A stretch of DNA of 64,000 bases from Micromonospora sp. KC213 (GCF_004348325.1 NZ_SMKF01000002.1:62001-126000); one strand, 5' to 3'. Positions 24,971 through 33,655 are shown, numbered from the stretch's first letter. Made by a program: numbers and translations. The notes: generated from the letters alone by a model not told the origin.

Positions 24971-25241
24971 GGATTCCTCCTTGGTACGTGTCGTCCGGAT
25001 CGATGTTTCCGGTCGGCCGGCGTACCAAACATGACGGTGCTGTGACGCAGGCGGCCGGACGTGCGGCGGCCGGCTGGCGGGCTGTTCGGCCAGGGCCGGC
25101 ACGGCGTGGCAGCCGGTCGTCCGGCCGCCGGCGGGCAGGACCGCCGAGGTCCGGGGCCATCATGTGAGCCCCTACGTGATGTCGTCGGCGATGCGCAGGA
25201 TGAGTCTGCGGGACTCTGTCAGGGGGCAGCAACCGCGGCGT

Positions 25242-25256
25242 GTTGAATCGTTTAAC
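25242..25256. promoter_or_regulatory. Pseudo-palindrome in the galactanase upstream region
   Basis: GTTGAATCGTTTAAC has arms GTTGAA/TTTAAC (five of six pair) and is unusually A+T-rich for this chromosome. It lies 171 bp upstream of the GH53 galactanase start. It is a possible second operator site; the rest of the 24971-25426 gap shows no gene. Confidence 0.3.
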
Positions 25257-25332
25257 TGCCGCCGGTCGCGTAGCGTGCAAATCGACGCCTATCAAGATCC
25301 GAGGATGCGCGAGGGCGCATTGCTGTCCCAGT

Positions 25333-25346
25333 TGGGAGCGCTCCCG
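25333..25346. promoter_or_regulatory. CebR-type LacI-family operator upstream of GH53 galactanase
   Basis: TGGGAGCGCTCCCG contains the perfect palindrome GGGAGCGCTCCC (25334-25345). It matches 13 of 14 positions of TGGGAGCGCTCCCA, the known binding site of CebR in Streptomyces and CelR in Thermobifida. It lies 80 bp before the galactanase ATG, where a bound repressor would block transcription. No LacI-family gene is in the window, so the regulator acts from elsewhere. Confidence 0.65.
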
Positions 25347-25426
25347 GTCCTGGTCGGCGGTGGGGTCAGGAGACGCGACCGGCGAAGTGGGCGTCAGCTG
25401 TTGGTGACCGGCAGGAAGGGAAAGGC

Positions 25427-27349
25427 ATGAGGATCAGGCACCCCGCCCGCATCGCCGTGGGCGCGATCGCCCTGGCGACGCTGGTGAGCACGGCGATGTT
25501 CGCGGCGCCCACCCCGGCGCAGGCGATCTTCGGAACCGCGGACATCAAGCCGATCGAGAGCAACATCGCCGCCAAGTTCTGGGCCTCGGCGACGGCGAGC
25601 AGCGGTGCATCCACCGCTCGGCTGGCCATCGACGGCGACCCGGCGACGTCCTGGTACGCGGACCGCGCCAGCGCCCACCAGCGGCTGACCGTCGACCTCG
25701 GCGGCACGTACGACAACCTGCGCAAGGTCAAGGTTCTGTTCCCGGACCGCGGCGCGGCGTACCGGTACGTCGTCGAGGCGTCGTCCGACGGCCAACGATG
25801 GAAGACCATCGCCGACCGGCCCCAGACCCGGGGCGCGTCGCGTGGGGCGGTGCACCTGTTCACCCGCCCGGGAACGCGCTTCGTCCGGCTCACGGTCACC
25901 GGGGTGTCGGGCCGCGCCAGGGTCGGGATCAGCGAGATCCAGGTCTTCAACTACCTGCGTGACGATCTCATCCTCGGTGCCGACCAGTCCTGGGTGGACG
26001 ACTACCAGGCCCGGCAGTACTGGGTCAACCCGCTGGCCACCGACCGGGGCGCCGGGCCGCACCTGCTCGACGTGGCCAAGGACCGGGGCATGGAATACAC
26101 CCGCCTGCGCATCTTCAACGAGCCGCGGAACGAGAGCAACGGCGAGCTGACATCCGTCCCGCGTCAGGGGCCGGAGCGCTCACTGGCGTCGGCCCGGTCG
26201 ATCAAGGAACGAGACATGGGTCTCGGCATCGACTTCCACTACGCGGACTCGTGGGCGGATCCGAGCAAGCAGCCGAAGCCGCGCGCCTGGGCCCAACTGG
26301 AGTTCGACGACCTGACGCAGGCCGTGTACGACTTCACCGCCGACTACCTCCGCCGGCTGATCGAGCAGGGCACCACGCCGGACAAGGTCGCCGTCGGTAA
26401 CGAGATCATCAACGGCTTCATGTACGGCGACGAGGCGGCGCTGATCGGCACGACCGCCCCGCCGTACTTCGTCAACCAGGCCGACATCTACCAGTCGAAG
26501 CCGGGCGGTGGCCTGCTGTGGCGGTACTGGGGGTCGACGGACCCGGTCGAGCAGCGGCTCTACGACGAGGCGTGGGACCGGTTCACCACTCTGGCCGCAT
26601 CCGGGATCAAGGCCGTCCGCGACGCGTCACCGAAGTCCAAGGTCGAGATTCACGTGATCGTCGGCACCAACCGGCTTGCCAAGACCATGGAGTTCTGGCA
26701 CCAGTACCTCACCCGGGTGAAGGCGAAGGGGCAGAACCCGGACGTGCTGGCCATCTCGTACTACCCCGAGTGGCACGGTACGCCCGAGGCGCTGGAGCGC
26801 AACCTGCACACGATGGCGACGACGTACCCCGACTACGAGATCGAGGTCGCGGAGACCTCCTACCCCGCGTCGGGCGGTGACGGTTCGCCGATGCCGAACT
26901 CCCCCTTCCCGCGCACCGTGCAGGGCCAGGCCGACGCGATCCAGCGGGTTTTCCAGGCCGCCAACGATGTGGTGAACAACCAGGGCACCGGCGTGTTGGT
27001 CTGGGAGCCGGCGGGCTGGCAGACGATGTTCCGGGCCGTCCCGGGCATGACGAACACCTGGGAACCGCACGCGTCGATCAACGTGTTCAACGCCAGCCAG
27101 GCCAAGCACATCGTCGAGGACACCGTCTACACGGCCACCCGGGTACGCACCAGACCGGTGCTGCCGCCCGCCGTCCGCGTGCTCACCACCGCGAACGGCA
27201 CGGTGACCACCAGCCCCGTGCGCTGGCAGGCGTTGCCGGAAGGGGCGACCGACGCGCCGGGCGAGGTGAGGATCACCGGTACGACCGCGGTGGGACCGGT
27301 CACCGCGGTCATCGACGTGGTCGGGCGGGACGGTCAGACCAGGAGCTGA
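25427..27349 (+). CDS. Secreted arabinogalactan endo-beta-1,4-galactanase, GH53, with F5/8-type CBM
   Basis: 640 residues. A Sec signal (to about 33, TPAQA) is followed by a discoidin/CBM32-like domain (about 45-175: STARLAIDGDPATSWYAD, then LTVDLGGTYDNLRKVKVLF, ending ISEIQVFNY). The GH53 barrel runs about 180-560 and opens with LILGADQSWVDDYQ. Its acid/base is Glu326 in VAVGNEIINGF and its nucleophile Glu476 in EIEVAETSYP. A C-terminal Big_4-like segment follows (LTTANGTVTTSPVRWQALPE). The enzyme should cut beta-1,4-galactan side chains of pectin outside the cell, complementing the PL9 lyase at 2990. A CebR-type operator lies in its promoter, so control by a LacI-family repressor responding to an oligosaccharide is likely. 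Confidence 0.9.
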   Translation: MRIRHPARIAVGAIALATLVSTAMFAAPTPAQAIFGTADIKPIESNIAAKFWASATASSGASTARLAIDGDPATSWYADRASAHQRLTVDLGGTYDNLRKVKVLFPDRGAAYRYVVEASSDGQRWKTIADRPQTRGASRGAVHLFTRPGTRFVRLTVTGVSGRARVGISEIQVFNYLRDDLILGADQSWVDDYQARQYWVNPLATDRGAGPHLLDVAKDRGMEYTRLRIFNEPRNESNGELTSVPRQGPERSLASARSIKERDMGLGIDFHYADSWADPSKQPKPRAWAQLEFDDLTQAVYDFTADYLRRLIEQGTTPDKVAVGNEIINGFMYGDEAALIGTTAPPYFVNQADIYQSKPGGGLLWRYWGSTDPVEQRLYDEAWDRFTTLAASGIKAVRDASPKSKVEIHVIVGTNRLAKTMEFWHQYLTRVKAKGQNPDVLAISYYPEWHGTPEALERNLHTMATTYPDYEIEVAETSYPASGGDGSPMPNSPFPRTVQGQADAIQRVFQAANDVVNNQGTGVLVWEPAGWQTMFRAVPGMTNTWEPHASINVFNASQAKHIVEDTVYTATRVRTRPVLPPAVRVLTTANGTVTTSPVRWQALPEGATDAPGEVRITGTTAVGPVTAVIDVVGRDGQTRS

Positions 27350-27463
27350 CGAGACCACAGGGGTGGGGCGGTGCGCGGCTGACGGTCTGGCGGCGCGCAC
27401 CGCACCCGCCCTGGCGTCCGCTGTCCTGCCGCCCCCACCGACGAACCGACGAACCGTGCACCG

Positions 27464-27501
27464 CCGCGAACGTCAGGTCGGCCGCCCCCTGACGTTCGCG
27501 G
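27464..27501 (+). terminator. Hairpin terminator after the galactanase
   Basis: CCGCGAACGTCAGG pairs perfectly with its 14-bp complement across a 10-base loop, 114 bp after the stop codon. Confidence 0.75.
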
Positions 27502-28130
27502 AAGCGTGCCGCCGATACCGATGGCAGGTCGGCCGGTTGGGACGCGTCATGGTGGAGCCGCGTGCCTCCGCTCGCTGGCGCAGCCGTGCCGGCGGGTCAC
27601 TGTTCCGTCGCCCCATCCGGCCGCCCCGGCCGGCTCACGCCGTGCTTGGTCAGCGGTAGCAGAGGACGACGGCGGCGGCGGGCGCAAGGCCGACGCCGCA
27701 CCGCCTTGTGGCGGCTGTCGGGTGCCCACAAACCGGTCGAGCCGGGGCAACCTGCCCGGGCGTGCCCATTCGTGGCGGCAGTGCGGTATTTCCATTTTTT
27801 CTGACCCGCAGGTGATTTGCGGAACGAAGTCGACGCTGACGTCGGCAATTAATTGAGTCAATTGTTTCTTGGTGGTGTCGATCGCTGTCGCCGAAGCCCG
27901 TGGAGCGGATCAAAGAGCAGGGGAACTCATCGATAGAAGTTATTAAGGCGAGGTTTGTTCGGATCGCTCCGATGGGTCGTTCTCGCTGGTCATATCCCCC
28001 TTTGGGTGGCCTGATCGACCGCCGGAGAACAATGTCGGTGATCTGTCATTGCCCGGGGATTCCGATCAATCAAAAACTCTGAATACGATGCGGGAGCCCG
28101 AATGGAGCACCACCGACAAGGGGGTATCTC
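27502..28130. other. Gene-free region with an A+T-rich pocket upstream of the protease gene
   Basis: No gene is recognisable in 629 bp. From about 27780 the base composition falls well below that of its surroundings (tatttccattttttctg, gcaattaattgagtcaatt). Palindromes CAATTAATTG (27846-27855) and CAATTG (27859-27864) sit together there. A -10-like TACGAT lies near 28084 before the protease start. The region is probably the protease promoter with upstream regulator sites. A structured RNA leader was considered but not supported. Confidence 0.4.
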
Positions 28131-29138
28131 TTGAAACCCGTCCTGCAATGGTCTGCAATGGCCGGCCTCGCGCTCGCGCTGGTCGTGACCGCTGCGCCCG
28201 CCGCCCAGGCGGCGCCCTCCGGAAGCGACCGGAACGGCAACACCACCACCGTCGCCCGCACCAGTGACGGTCGCGCGATCACCAGCGAGGCGGTCGCCAA
28301 GGAGGTCGCCGCCTACTGGACGCCGGAGCGGATGGCGAAGGCCGTGGACCTGACCTTCGCGAGGCCCGCGGGCTCCGCGCAGTCGCAGAACCGTGCGCCG
28401 AAGCCCGACGGTAAAGCGGGTGCGGTCGCGCCCATGGCGTCGCGCCTGGCCAGCAACGACGACCTCCGGGTCCAGCTCAACGAGTCGCAGACCGTCGGCA
28501 AGGTGTACTTCAACACCCCCGGTGGCGGTCTCGCCTCCTGCTCGGCCAGCACCGTCGCCAGCGGCAAGCGGCGACTGGTCATGACCGCTGGTCACTGCGT
28601 GCACCAGGGGCGCGGCGGTCAGTGGTACACGAACTGGCAGTTCGTCCCCCGGTACCGCAACGGGTCCCGGCCGTTCGGCACGTTCGTGGCCTACAGCCTC
28701 GCGACCCGTACCGCATGGGCCAGCAGTGGCAGCTTCGACGAGGACATGGGTATCGCCATCATGAACAACGGCGGTATCTACGGTGCGAAGGTGGTCGAGA
28801 CGGTCGGCGGCAACGGCCTGCGCTGGAACTACGGCTACAACGTCTACGTCACCGCGCTCGGCTACCCGTCCAACCTGGGCGGCGGCGAGAGCCAGTACTA
28901 CTGCCAGGGCAACACCTGGCACGCCGGCGGTCAGCAGATCCGGATGTACTGCAACATGACCTACGGATCCAGCGGCGGCCCCTGGCTGCAGGAATACAAC
29001 GACCAGACCGGTTACGGGTACATCAACAGCGTCGTGAGCCACGGTGACAACCCGGGCAACGGACAGTTCGACGGCCCGTACTTCGACAACGACATCAAGA
29101 GCCTCTACGACTACGCGGAAAGCATCTCCCCCGCGTAA
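28131..29138 (+). CDS. Secreted trypsin-like serine protease (glutamyl-endopeptidase / V8-like, S1B)
   Basis: 335 residues from TTG, fixed by GGGGG eight bases upstream. The signal peptide is about 1-27 (MAGLALALVVTAAPAAQAA). A pro-region of about 80 residues follows, then the chymotrypsin-fold domain: catalytic His in VMTAGHCVH, Asp in FDEDMGIAIMNN and Ser in MTYGSSGGPWL. The Cys pairs (GLASCSAST/TAGHC and YYCQGN/RMYCNM) suit two disulfides. It is likely made as a zymogen and activated outside the cell. The cleavage preference cannot be read off with certainty. A terminator follows within 20 bp. Confidence 0.87.
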   Translation: MKPVLQWSAMAGLALALVVTAAPAAQAAPSGSDRNGNTTTVARTSDGRAITSEAVAKEVAAYWTPERMAKAVDLTFARPAGSAQSQNRAPKPDGKAGAVAPMASRLASNDDLRVQLNESQTVGKVYFNTPGGGLASCSASTVASGKRRLVMTAGHCVHQGRGGQWYTNWQFVPRYRNGSRPFGTFVAYSLATRTAWASSGSFDEDMGIAIMNNGGIYGAKVVETVGGNGLRWNYGYNVYVTALGYPSNLGGGESQYYCQGNTWHAGGQQIRMYCNMTYGSSGGPWLQEYNDQTGYGYINSVVSHGDNPGNGQFDGPYFDNDIKSLYDYAESISPA

Positions 29139-29153
29139 GCAAAACCGTGCGAA

Positions 29154-29182
29154 GGAAGCCCCGGCCCATGGTCGGGGCTTCC
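29154..29182 (+). terminator. Hairpin terminator of the protease gene
   Basis: GGAAGCCCCG pairs perfectly with CGGGGCTTCC across a 9-base loop, 15 bp after the stop. Confidence 0.8.
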
Positions 29183-29360
29183 CGCGTCCGGGCATCTCCC
29201 CGACGGGAAACCTGATTCACTCTCACCTCTCCGGAGGCTTTCCGGGCGGGCCGACGCCGCCTCAGGTCAGCACCGCGTTTGTTTCCCGTACAGTTCCTCG
29301 TCGGTGACGAGTTACCGACGCAGTTGCGGCGCAGGGTCCGCCGTCGCGGACGCGGTCGGT

Positions 29361-30263
29361 TCAGCGGAGCCAGGGAACGGAACGGTCGAGCAGCCCTCGC
29401 CGTGTGAGTTCCCGACGCAGCGGGATCTCCTCGTCGACGTACCCGTCCCACCCGACGCCCCAGTAGTTCGCGGTGTGCGTACCGTCGCCGAGCAACTGGC
29501 GTTGCAGCGGCGACCGCCGGGCCCACCACGGGCCGTCCCGGTCGACCGACATCTCGTCCAGCGGCCGGATCCAGCGGTAGGTGTACCCGATGAAGAGCAT
29601 CTTCCGGCTGATCGAGGAGAGGTTGGTCGACCGGGAGTGCCAGAGCCGGCGGTCGAAGACGAAGGCGTCGCCGGGGTTCGCGATGATCTCGACCGTGCCG
29701 TGCGGATCCGGGTGCGGCAGCGAGGCGGGCCGCTCCAGGCTGTTCCGCAGGTGGCTGCCGGGGATCACCTTGGTCGCGCCGCGGCCGGTCGTCGAGAGGT
29801 CCGAGAGCAGGTACGCGACCTTCAGGGAGAACATCGGCCGGGGTGACCCGTCCAGCGTCTCCGGATCCGAGTTCTGCCGGTAGCCGTCCTGGTGCCAGCC
29901 CCAGTACGGTCGCTCCGGCTCCCGGGCCGGCGGCGTGACGTCCAGGTGGTTGTGGTGGGTGTAGATGTTCCAGCCGAGCAGCCCCCAAACGTAGGGGAAG
30001 GTGGTCGGATGGACGAGCAGGTCGGCGAAGAGCTCGTCCCGATCCAGAAAGCCCAGCAGGTGAACGGTGCCGTCCTCGGTGGACCGCCCGGCCGAGACCT
30101 CCTCCGCGTGGACCCGGTCGACGGCTGCCTCCAGCCGCTGCCGGTGGCCGTCGGTGAGCACGTTACGCAGCAGCAGGAAGCCCTGGTCATGGAACTCCTT
30201 GCGGTCCACCTCACTGATTGGCTCGAACCCCGTCCGCTGCGGGTACTCGGTCGTCAACTCCAT
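29361..30263 (-). CDS. Phytanoyl-CoA dioxygenase (PhyH) family Fe(II)/2-oxoglutarate oxygenase
   Basis: 300 residues from ATG 30263, with a purine-rich GGAGAAGGGTGGGG leader. PhyH features: VDRKEFHDQGFLLLRNVL at the N-terminus, the iron-binding H-x-D in YWGWHQDGYRQ, GATKVIPGSHLRNS, the distal His in FDRRLWHSRSTN, and an Arg in SSISRKMLF for the co-substrate. The enzyme should hydroxylate a small organic substrate in the cytoplasm; its identity is unknown. It follows the kinase gene by 91 bp in the same direction but has its own promoter-like region with the same TTCTTCAC motif found upstream of the response-regulator gene, so that system may control it. Confidence 0.85.
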   Translation of the reverse strand: MELTTEYPQRTGFEPISEVDRKEFHDQGFLLLRNVLTDGHRQRLEAAVDRVHAEEVSAGRSTEDGTVHLLGFLDRDELFADLLVHPTTFPYVWGLLGWNIYTHHNHLDVTPPAREPERPYWGWHQDGYRQNSDPETLDGSPRPMFSLKVAYLLSDLSTTGRGATKVIPGSHLRNSLERPASLPHPDPHGTVEIIANPGDAFVFDRRLWHSRSTNLSSISRKMLFIGYTYRWIRPLDEMSVDRDGPWWARRSPLQRQLLGDGTHTANYWGVGWDGYVDEEIPLRRELTRRGLLDRSVPWLR

Positions 30264-30303
30264 CTCGCCCCACCCTTCTCCCCGTTCGGTGGCGCTGAAG
30301 CTA

Positions 30304-30333
30304 TTCACCGGCCGTGAAGAAGCTGTCAAGAAC
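30304..30333 (-). promoter_or_regulatory. Promoter region of the PhyH gene with response-regulator-like repeat
   Basis: On the minus strand the sequence reads GTTCTTGACAGCTTCTTCAC (30333-30314). It includes a TTGACA -35-like hexamer and a TTCTTGAC/CTTCTTCAC direct repeat resembling the one upstream of the response-regulator gene (32779-32797). The arms TTCAC and GTGAA (30304-30318) also form an inverted repeat. Confidence 0.35.
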
Positions 30334-30354
30334 ATGTGCGGATGGCGTGCGAAC

Positions 30355-32052
30355 TCAGCGGGGTTCGGAAAGCAGCGGTAGCTGGATCTCGAACGTCGTG
30401 CCGACCCCGAGTTCGCTGGCGACCGAGATGCCACCGCCGTGGTCGGCCACGATCTGCCGGACGATCGCGAGTCCCAGACCGCTGCCACCGGTGCTCCGGC
30501 CCCGCGCCCCGTCGGCCCGCCAGAACCGGTCGAAGACGTACGGCAGGTGTTCGGGCGTGATGCCGGTGCCGGTGTCGGCCACGGTGATCGTCGCCCGCGT
30601 TCCGGCCCGGGCGGCGGTCAGGGTCACCGAGCCACCGGCGGTCGCCCGCAGAGCGTTGGTGACGAGGTTCCCCAACACCTGCCGCAGCCGGTCCGGGTCG
30701 GCGTGCACGGGGATCGGGCCGGCGGCCGACGCCAGCAGGAGCACCCCGGCGGCGTCGGCGACCGCCTGGTGGGCGATCCGGCAGGTCTCCAGCAGTTCGG
30801 CGAGGTCCACCACCGAGTGGTGGTAGACCAGGGCGCCCGCCTCGGCCAGAGCCAGATCCTGCAGGTCGTCCACGATCCGTTGCTGGAGCACCGCCTCCTC
30901 GTGCAGGGAGGCGAACAGCGCCGGGTCCGGGTCCACCACCCCGTCCTTGAGCGCCTCCAGGTATCCCCGAACGTTGGCCAGCGGGGTACGCAGCTCGTGC
31001 GCCACGTCCGCGATCAGCCGGCGCTGCCGCTCCTCACCCTGTTGCAGCGAATCAGCCATCCGGTTGAAGGAGCGGGCGAGCACGGCCAGTTCGTCCTGGC
31101 CCACCACGGGCACGCGCTCGGTCAGGTCACCGGCCCCGAGCCGCCGGGAGGCGCCGGTGAGCGCCTCGATCGGACGCAGCACCCGTCGGCTGACCAACAG
31201 TGAACCCGCGATCGCCAGCACCGCGACCAGGCCGGTGGCGACCAACGCCGGCCCCACCGCCAGCGAACCGGTCGCCGCCTCGCCACGCGTACCGATGTAG
31301 ACCTCCAGGGTCGGCGGGCCGAAGTCGGCGACGCGGCGGCTGAACGCCTGCCGGAGGCAGCGCGTGACCACCTCGCCGTCGGCAGGCACCGATTGGGTCC
31401 GGTCGGTTGCCGGGGTGCCCAAAACGGCCTCGTCCGCCGGGTCGGCGCATGCTGACACCGTCTCCAGGTCACGGCGGCGTGCGGCGTCCGACGATGCCGG
31501 TGCCGCGCAGTCGGCCGCTGCCCCGGGACCGTCGACCGGGTTGGCCGAGTACCGGGGCACGCCGTACGGGCCGCCGGCCACGAAGACCTGCGCGCCCAGG
31601 CGGGTGAGGCAGGCGGCGATGGAGATGCCCTGTCGGTAGCGGTCGATCTGGGCGGTGACCACGGAGACGGCGCCGGGCAGCAGTTGGGTCTCCGGCAACT
31701 CCAGCACGGGGCGGGGGTTGACCGAGATCGGCGGTCCGGTCACGTCGCGGGCTGCCCGTCCCAGCAGGTGGTCGGTGTCCACCACCACCTCACCGCCCTC
31801 GGTGACCAGTCGGATCCGCTGCCCGGTTCGATCGTGCAGTTGGCTCACGGCCGCTGCGACGCCCTCCCAGGTGCCGTGCTGCACGCCGTACTCGCGGACG
31901 GTCCTGGTGATCAGCGCGGCGGTGTTCTGGTCGGCCGTCACCGACTCGGTGAGCTGCCGCGACGCCTGCCGCAAAACCAGCCACGCGGTCGCGGCGGTGG
32001 CGGTCACCGCCACCAGCGCCACCAGCGCGAGCACCCGGAGGCGGAAACTCAT
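30355..32052 (-). CDS. Sensor histidine kinase with cysteine-containing outside domain
   Basis: 565 residues. Its ATG overlaps the response-regulator stop by four bases (ATGA), so the two are translationally coupled. Order: TM1 (LRVLALVALVAVTATAATAW), a large outside domain of about 250 residues with four Cys (ACLTRL, ADCAAP, SACADP, TRCLRQ; possibly two disulfides), TM2 (LVATGLVAVLAIAGSLLV), HAMP, HisKA with the phospho-His in DVAHELRTPLANV, and HATPase_c (GNLVTNALRA, DTGTGITPEHL, GGSGLGLAI). The signal is unknown; the long Cys-bearing domain is not one I recognise. Confidence 0.9.
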   Translation of the reverse strand: MSFRLRVLALVALVAVTATAATAWLVLRQASRQLTESVTADQNTAALITRTVREYGVQHGTWEGVAAAVSQLHDRTGQRIRLVTEGGEVVVDTDHLLGRAARDVTGPPISVNPRPVLELPETQLLPGAVSVVTAQIDRYRQGISIAACLTRLGAQVFVAGGPYGVPRYSANPVDGPGAAADCAAPASSDAARRRDLETVSACADPADEAVLGTPATDRTQSVPADGEVVTRCLRQAFSRRVADFGPPTLEVYIGTRGEAATGSLAVGPALVATGLVAVLAIAGSLLVSRRVLRPIEALTGASRRLGAGDLTERVPVVGQDELAVLARSFNRMADSLQQGEERQRRLIADVAHELRTPLANVRGYLEALKDGVVDPDPALFASLHEEAVLQQRIVDDLQDLALAEAGALVYHHSVVDLAELLETCRIAHQAVADAAGVLLLASAAGPIPVHADPDRLRQVLGNLVTNALRATAGGSVTLTAARAGTRATITVADTGTGITPEHLPYVFDRFWRADGARGRSTGGSGLGLAIVRQIVADHGGGISVASELGVGTTFEIQLPLLSEPR

Positions 32053-32747
32053 CGGGACAAAACCTGCTCGGCCAGCCGGTATCCGCGTCCGTAGACGGTT
32101 TGCACGTACCGGGGGCGGGTGACATCCGCCTCGATCTTGCGGCGCAGGTTCATCACGTGCGCGTCCACCGTGCGTTCCAGGACGAAGTGGTCGAACCCGA
32201 AGGCCTTGTCGATGATCTGGGCCCGGGTGAAGACCCGCCCGGGATTCGCGGCGAGCACCTCGAGAATGCCGAACTCCTTGGCCGTCAGCACCACCGGCCG
32301 GCCAGCCACCCGTACCTCGAACCGGCCCGGGTCGACCTCCAGATCGCCCACGGTGAGCACCTTCCGGTCGCCCGCGCCGACCGTGCCGGCGCGCCGCAGC
32401 AGCGCCCGCACCCGGGCCACCAACTCGCGCGGGCTGTACGGCTTGGTGACGTAGTCGTCGGCTCCGCTGTCCAGGCCGAGCAGGACATCGTCCTCGGTGG
32501 TCCGGGCGGTGAGCAGCAGGATCGGCAGGTCGGACCCGGCCCGCAGCGTCCGGCACACGTCCAGCCCGTTGGTCCCGGGCATCATGATGTCGAGTACGAC
32601 CAGGTCGGGTCGGTGGGCCTGGCACTGTTCGAGTGCGGAACGGCCGTCGCCGGCGACCAGCGTGCGGTTTCCTTCCCGCTCCAGGTAGAGCTGGATCAGA
32701 CGGGCCTGCTTCGGATCGTCCTCGGCAATCAGGATCCGGGCGTTCAT
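32049..32747 (-). CDS. OmpR-family response regulator
   Basis: 232 residues. The receiver domain (1 to about 115) has the acidic pocket ILIAEDDPKQ, the phospho-Asp in DLVVLDIMMPG, the Thr in LLTARTTEDD and the Lys in YVTKPYSPREL. The winged-helix domain (about 130-230) has VVLTAKEFGILEVLAANPG and VDAHVMNLRRKIEAD, ending YVQTVYGRGYRL. It is the first gene of the pair with the kinase. A direct-repeat motif 32 bp upstream of its ATG may be an autoregulatory site. It is divergent from the AMIN-like secreted protein gene. Confidence 0.92.
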   Translation of the reverse strand: MNARILIAEDDPKQARLIQLYLEREGNRTLVAGDGRSALEQCQAHRPDLVVLDIMMPGTNGLDVCRTLRAGSDLPILLLTARTTEDDVLLGLDSGADDYVTKPYSPRELVARVRALLRRAGTVGAGDRKVLTVGDLEVDPGRFEVRVAGRPVVLTAKEFGILEVLAANPGRVFTRAQIIDKAFGFDHFVLERTVDAHVMNLRRKIEADVTRPRYVQTVYGRGYRLAEQVLSR

Positions 32748-32778
32748 GCCTCATTCTGGCCGGCGGGACCACCGCAGC

Positions 32779-32797
32779 GGTGAAGAAGTCATGAAGG
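32779..32797 (-). promoter_or_regulatory. Direct-repeat motif upstream of the response-regulator gene
   Basis: On the minus strand CTTCATGACTTCTTCACC contains two TTC-led half-sites spaced about one helical turn apart, the pattern OmpR-type regulators bind. The same CTTCTTCAC half is found before the PhyH gene. The site lies in the 224-bp gap shared with the divergent gene at 32972. Confidence 0.35.
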
Positions 32798-32971
32798 GTG
32801 CCGCACCACACGCCGCGCCGGAACGCCGGGAAACCTCGTGCGGCACGTCCGCCGGCACTGTTACCCGGCTGTTACGCAACGGCGAGGTCGCTGCCGTGAA
32901 CCCCCTCCACCGTGGACCCGAGGGCCGGAACGACAGGTGCCGGCACCCACACCGGTCGGAGGAGGAGACAG

Positions 32972-33568
32972 ATGCGGATCAGGAGTGGACTCACCGTGTT
33001 GGCGCTCGTGGCCGCCGGGCTGGTCGCCGGCGCGGCTGCCGGCACGGCCACGCACACCGGCGCGGCGGCGAAGGCGGCGAAGGCGGCGACCGGGTCGCCG
33101 TACTGCGGGATCACCTGGGGCAGCGGGGCGAAGGCGGCCGGCTCGCCGAGCAGCGCCCCACTGATGGAGGTCCGGACGGGCCGGCACGACTGCTTCGACC
33201 GGGTGGTCTTCGAGTTCGCCGGCCCGGTGAGCGGCTACACCGTCACCTACGGCGAGACATGGACAGAGGGTGAAGGACTGCCGCTGTCGCCGTACACCGC
33301 CGGGGACGAGCTGCTGCGGGTCTCGTTGCAGGCCCCGGCGTACGACGATGGTCACGCCGCCACCGTCCCGTACCGGGTCGGCGAGCACGCGGCCAACGTG
33401 CTGCGCCACCGGACGCTGCGCGACGTGGTGTTCGGTGGCAGCTTCGAGGGCTACACCACCTTCGCGGTGGGGGTGCGGGCGCGGCTGCCGTTCCGGGTGG
33501 CCGTCCTGTCCGGCCCCGGCGCGCACAGCCGGATCGTGCTCGACGTCGCCCACCAGTGGCAGGAGTGA
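32972..33568 (+). CDS. Secreted AMIN-like domain protein
   Basis: 198 residues, with GGAGGAGGAG before the ATG. The signal peptide runs to about residue 25 (LTVLALVAAGLVAGAAAGTA). The mature part carries the AMIN-like pattern VRTGRHDCFDRVVFEFAGPVSGYTVTYGE, later VVFGGSFEGYTTFAVGVRARLPFRV, and ends RIVLDVAHQW. One Cys pair is possible (SPYCGITW, RHDCFDR). Such proteins are thought to bind the cell wall, but evidence is thin. It is divergent from the response regulator, so it may belong to that regulon. A terminator follows. Confidence 0.75.
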   Translation: MRIRSGLTVLALVAAGLVAGAAAGTATHTGAAAKAAKAATGSPYCGITWGSGAKAAGSPSSAPLMEVRTGRHDCFDRVVFEFAGPVSGYTVTYGETWTEGEGLPLSPYTAGDELLRVSLQAPAYDDGHAATVPYRVGEHAANVLRHRTLRDVVFGGSFEGYTTFAVGVRARLPFRVAVLSGPGAHSRIVLDVAHQWQE

Positions 33569-33573
33569 CAACG

Positions 33574-33601
33574 GGCGGGCCCGGCGTCGTCCGGGCCCGC
33601 C
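33574..33601 (+). terminator. Hairpin terminator after the AMIN-like gene
   Basis: GGCGGGCCCGG pairs with CCGGGCCCGCC (11 bp) around the loop CGTCGT, five bases after the stop codon. Confidence 0.8.
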
Positions 33602-33643
33602 ACACCAGCCGTTTCGGCAGGTCAGCAGGGCCTCCAACGGGGC

Positions 33644-33649
33644 TACGCT
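33644..33649 (+). promoter_or_regulatory. Probable leaderless -10 box of the second response-regulator operon
   Basis: TACGCT fits TAnnnT and ends six bases before the ATG at 33656. No ribosome-binding site is present, so the operon transcript probably starts at the ATG. Confidence 0.4.
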
Positions 33650-33655
33650 CACCGC

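Noticed and set aside
27850..28130. Possible c-di-AMP (ydaO-type) riboswitch before the protease gene
   Set aside because: The G-rich and GGGGAAC-like pieces do not assemble into the conserved core, and no terminator or sequestering helix follows.
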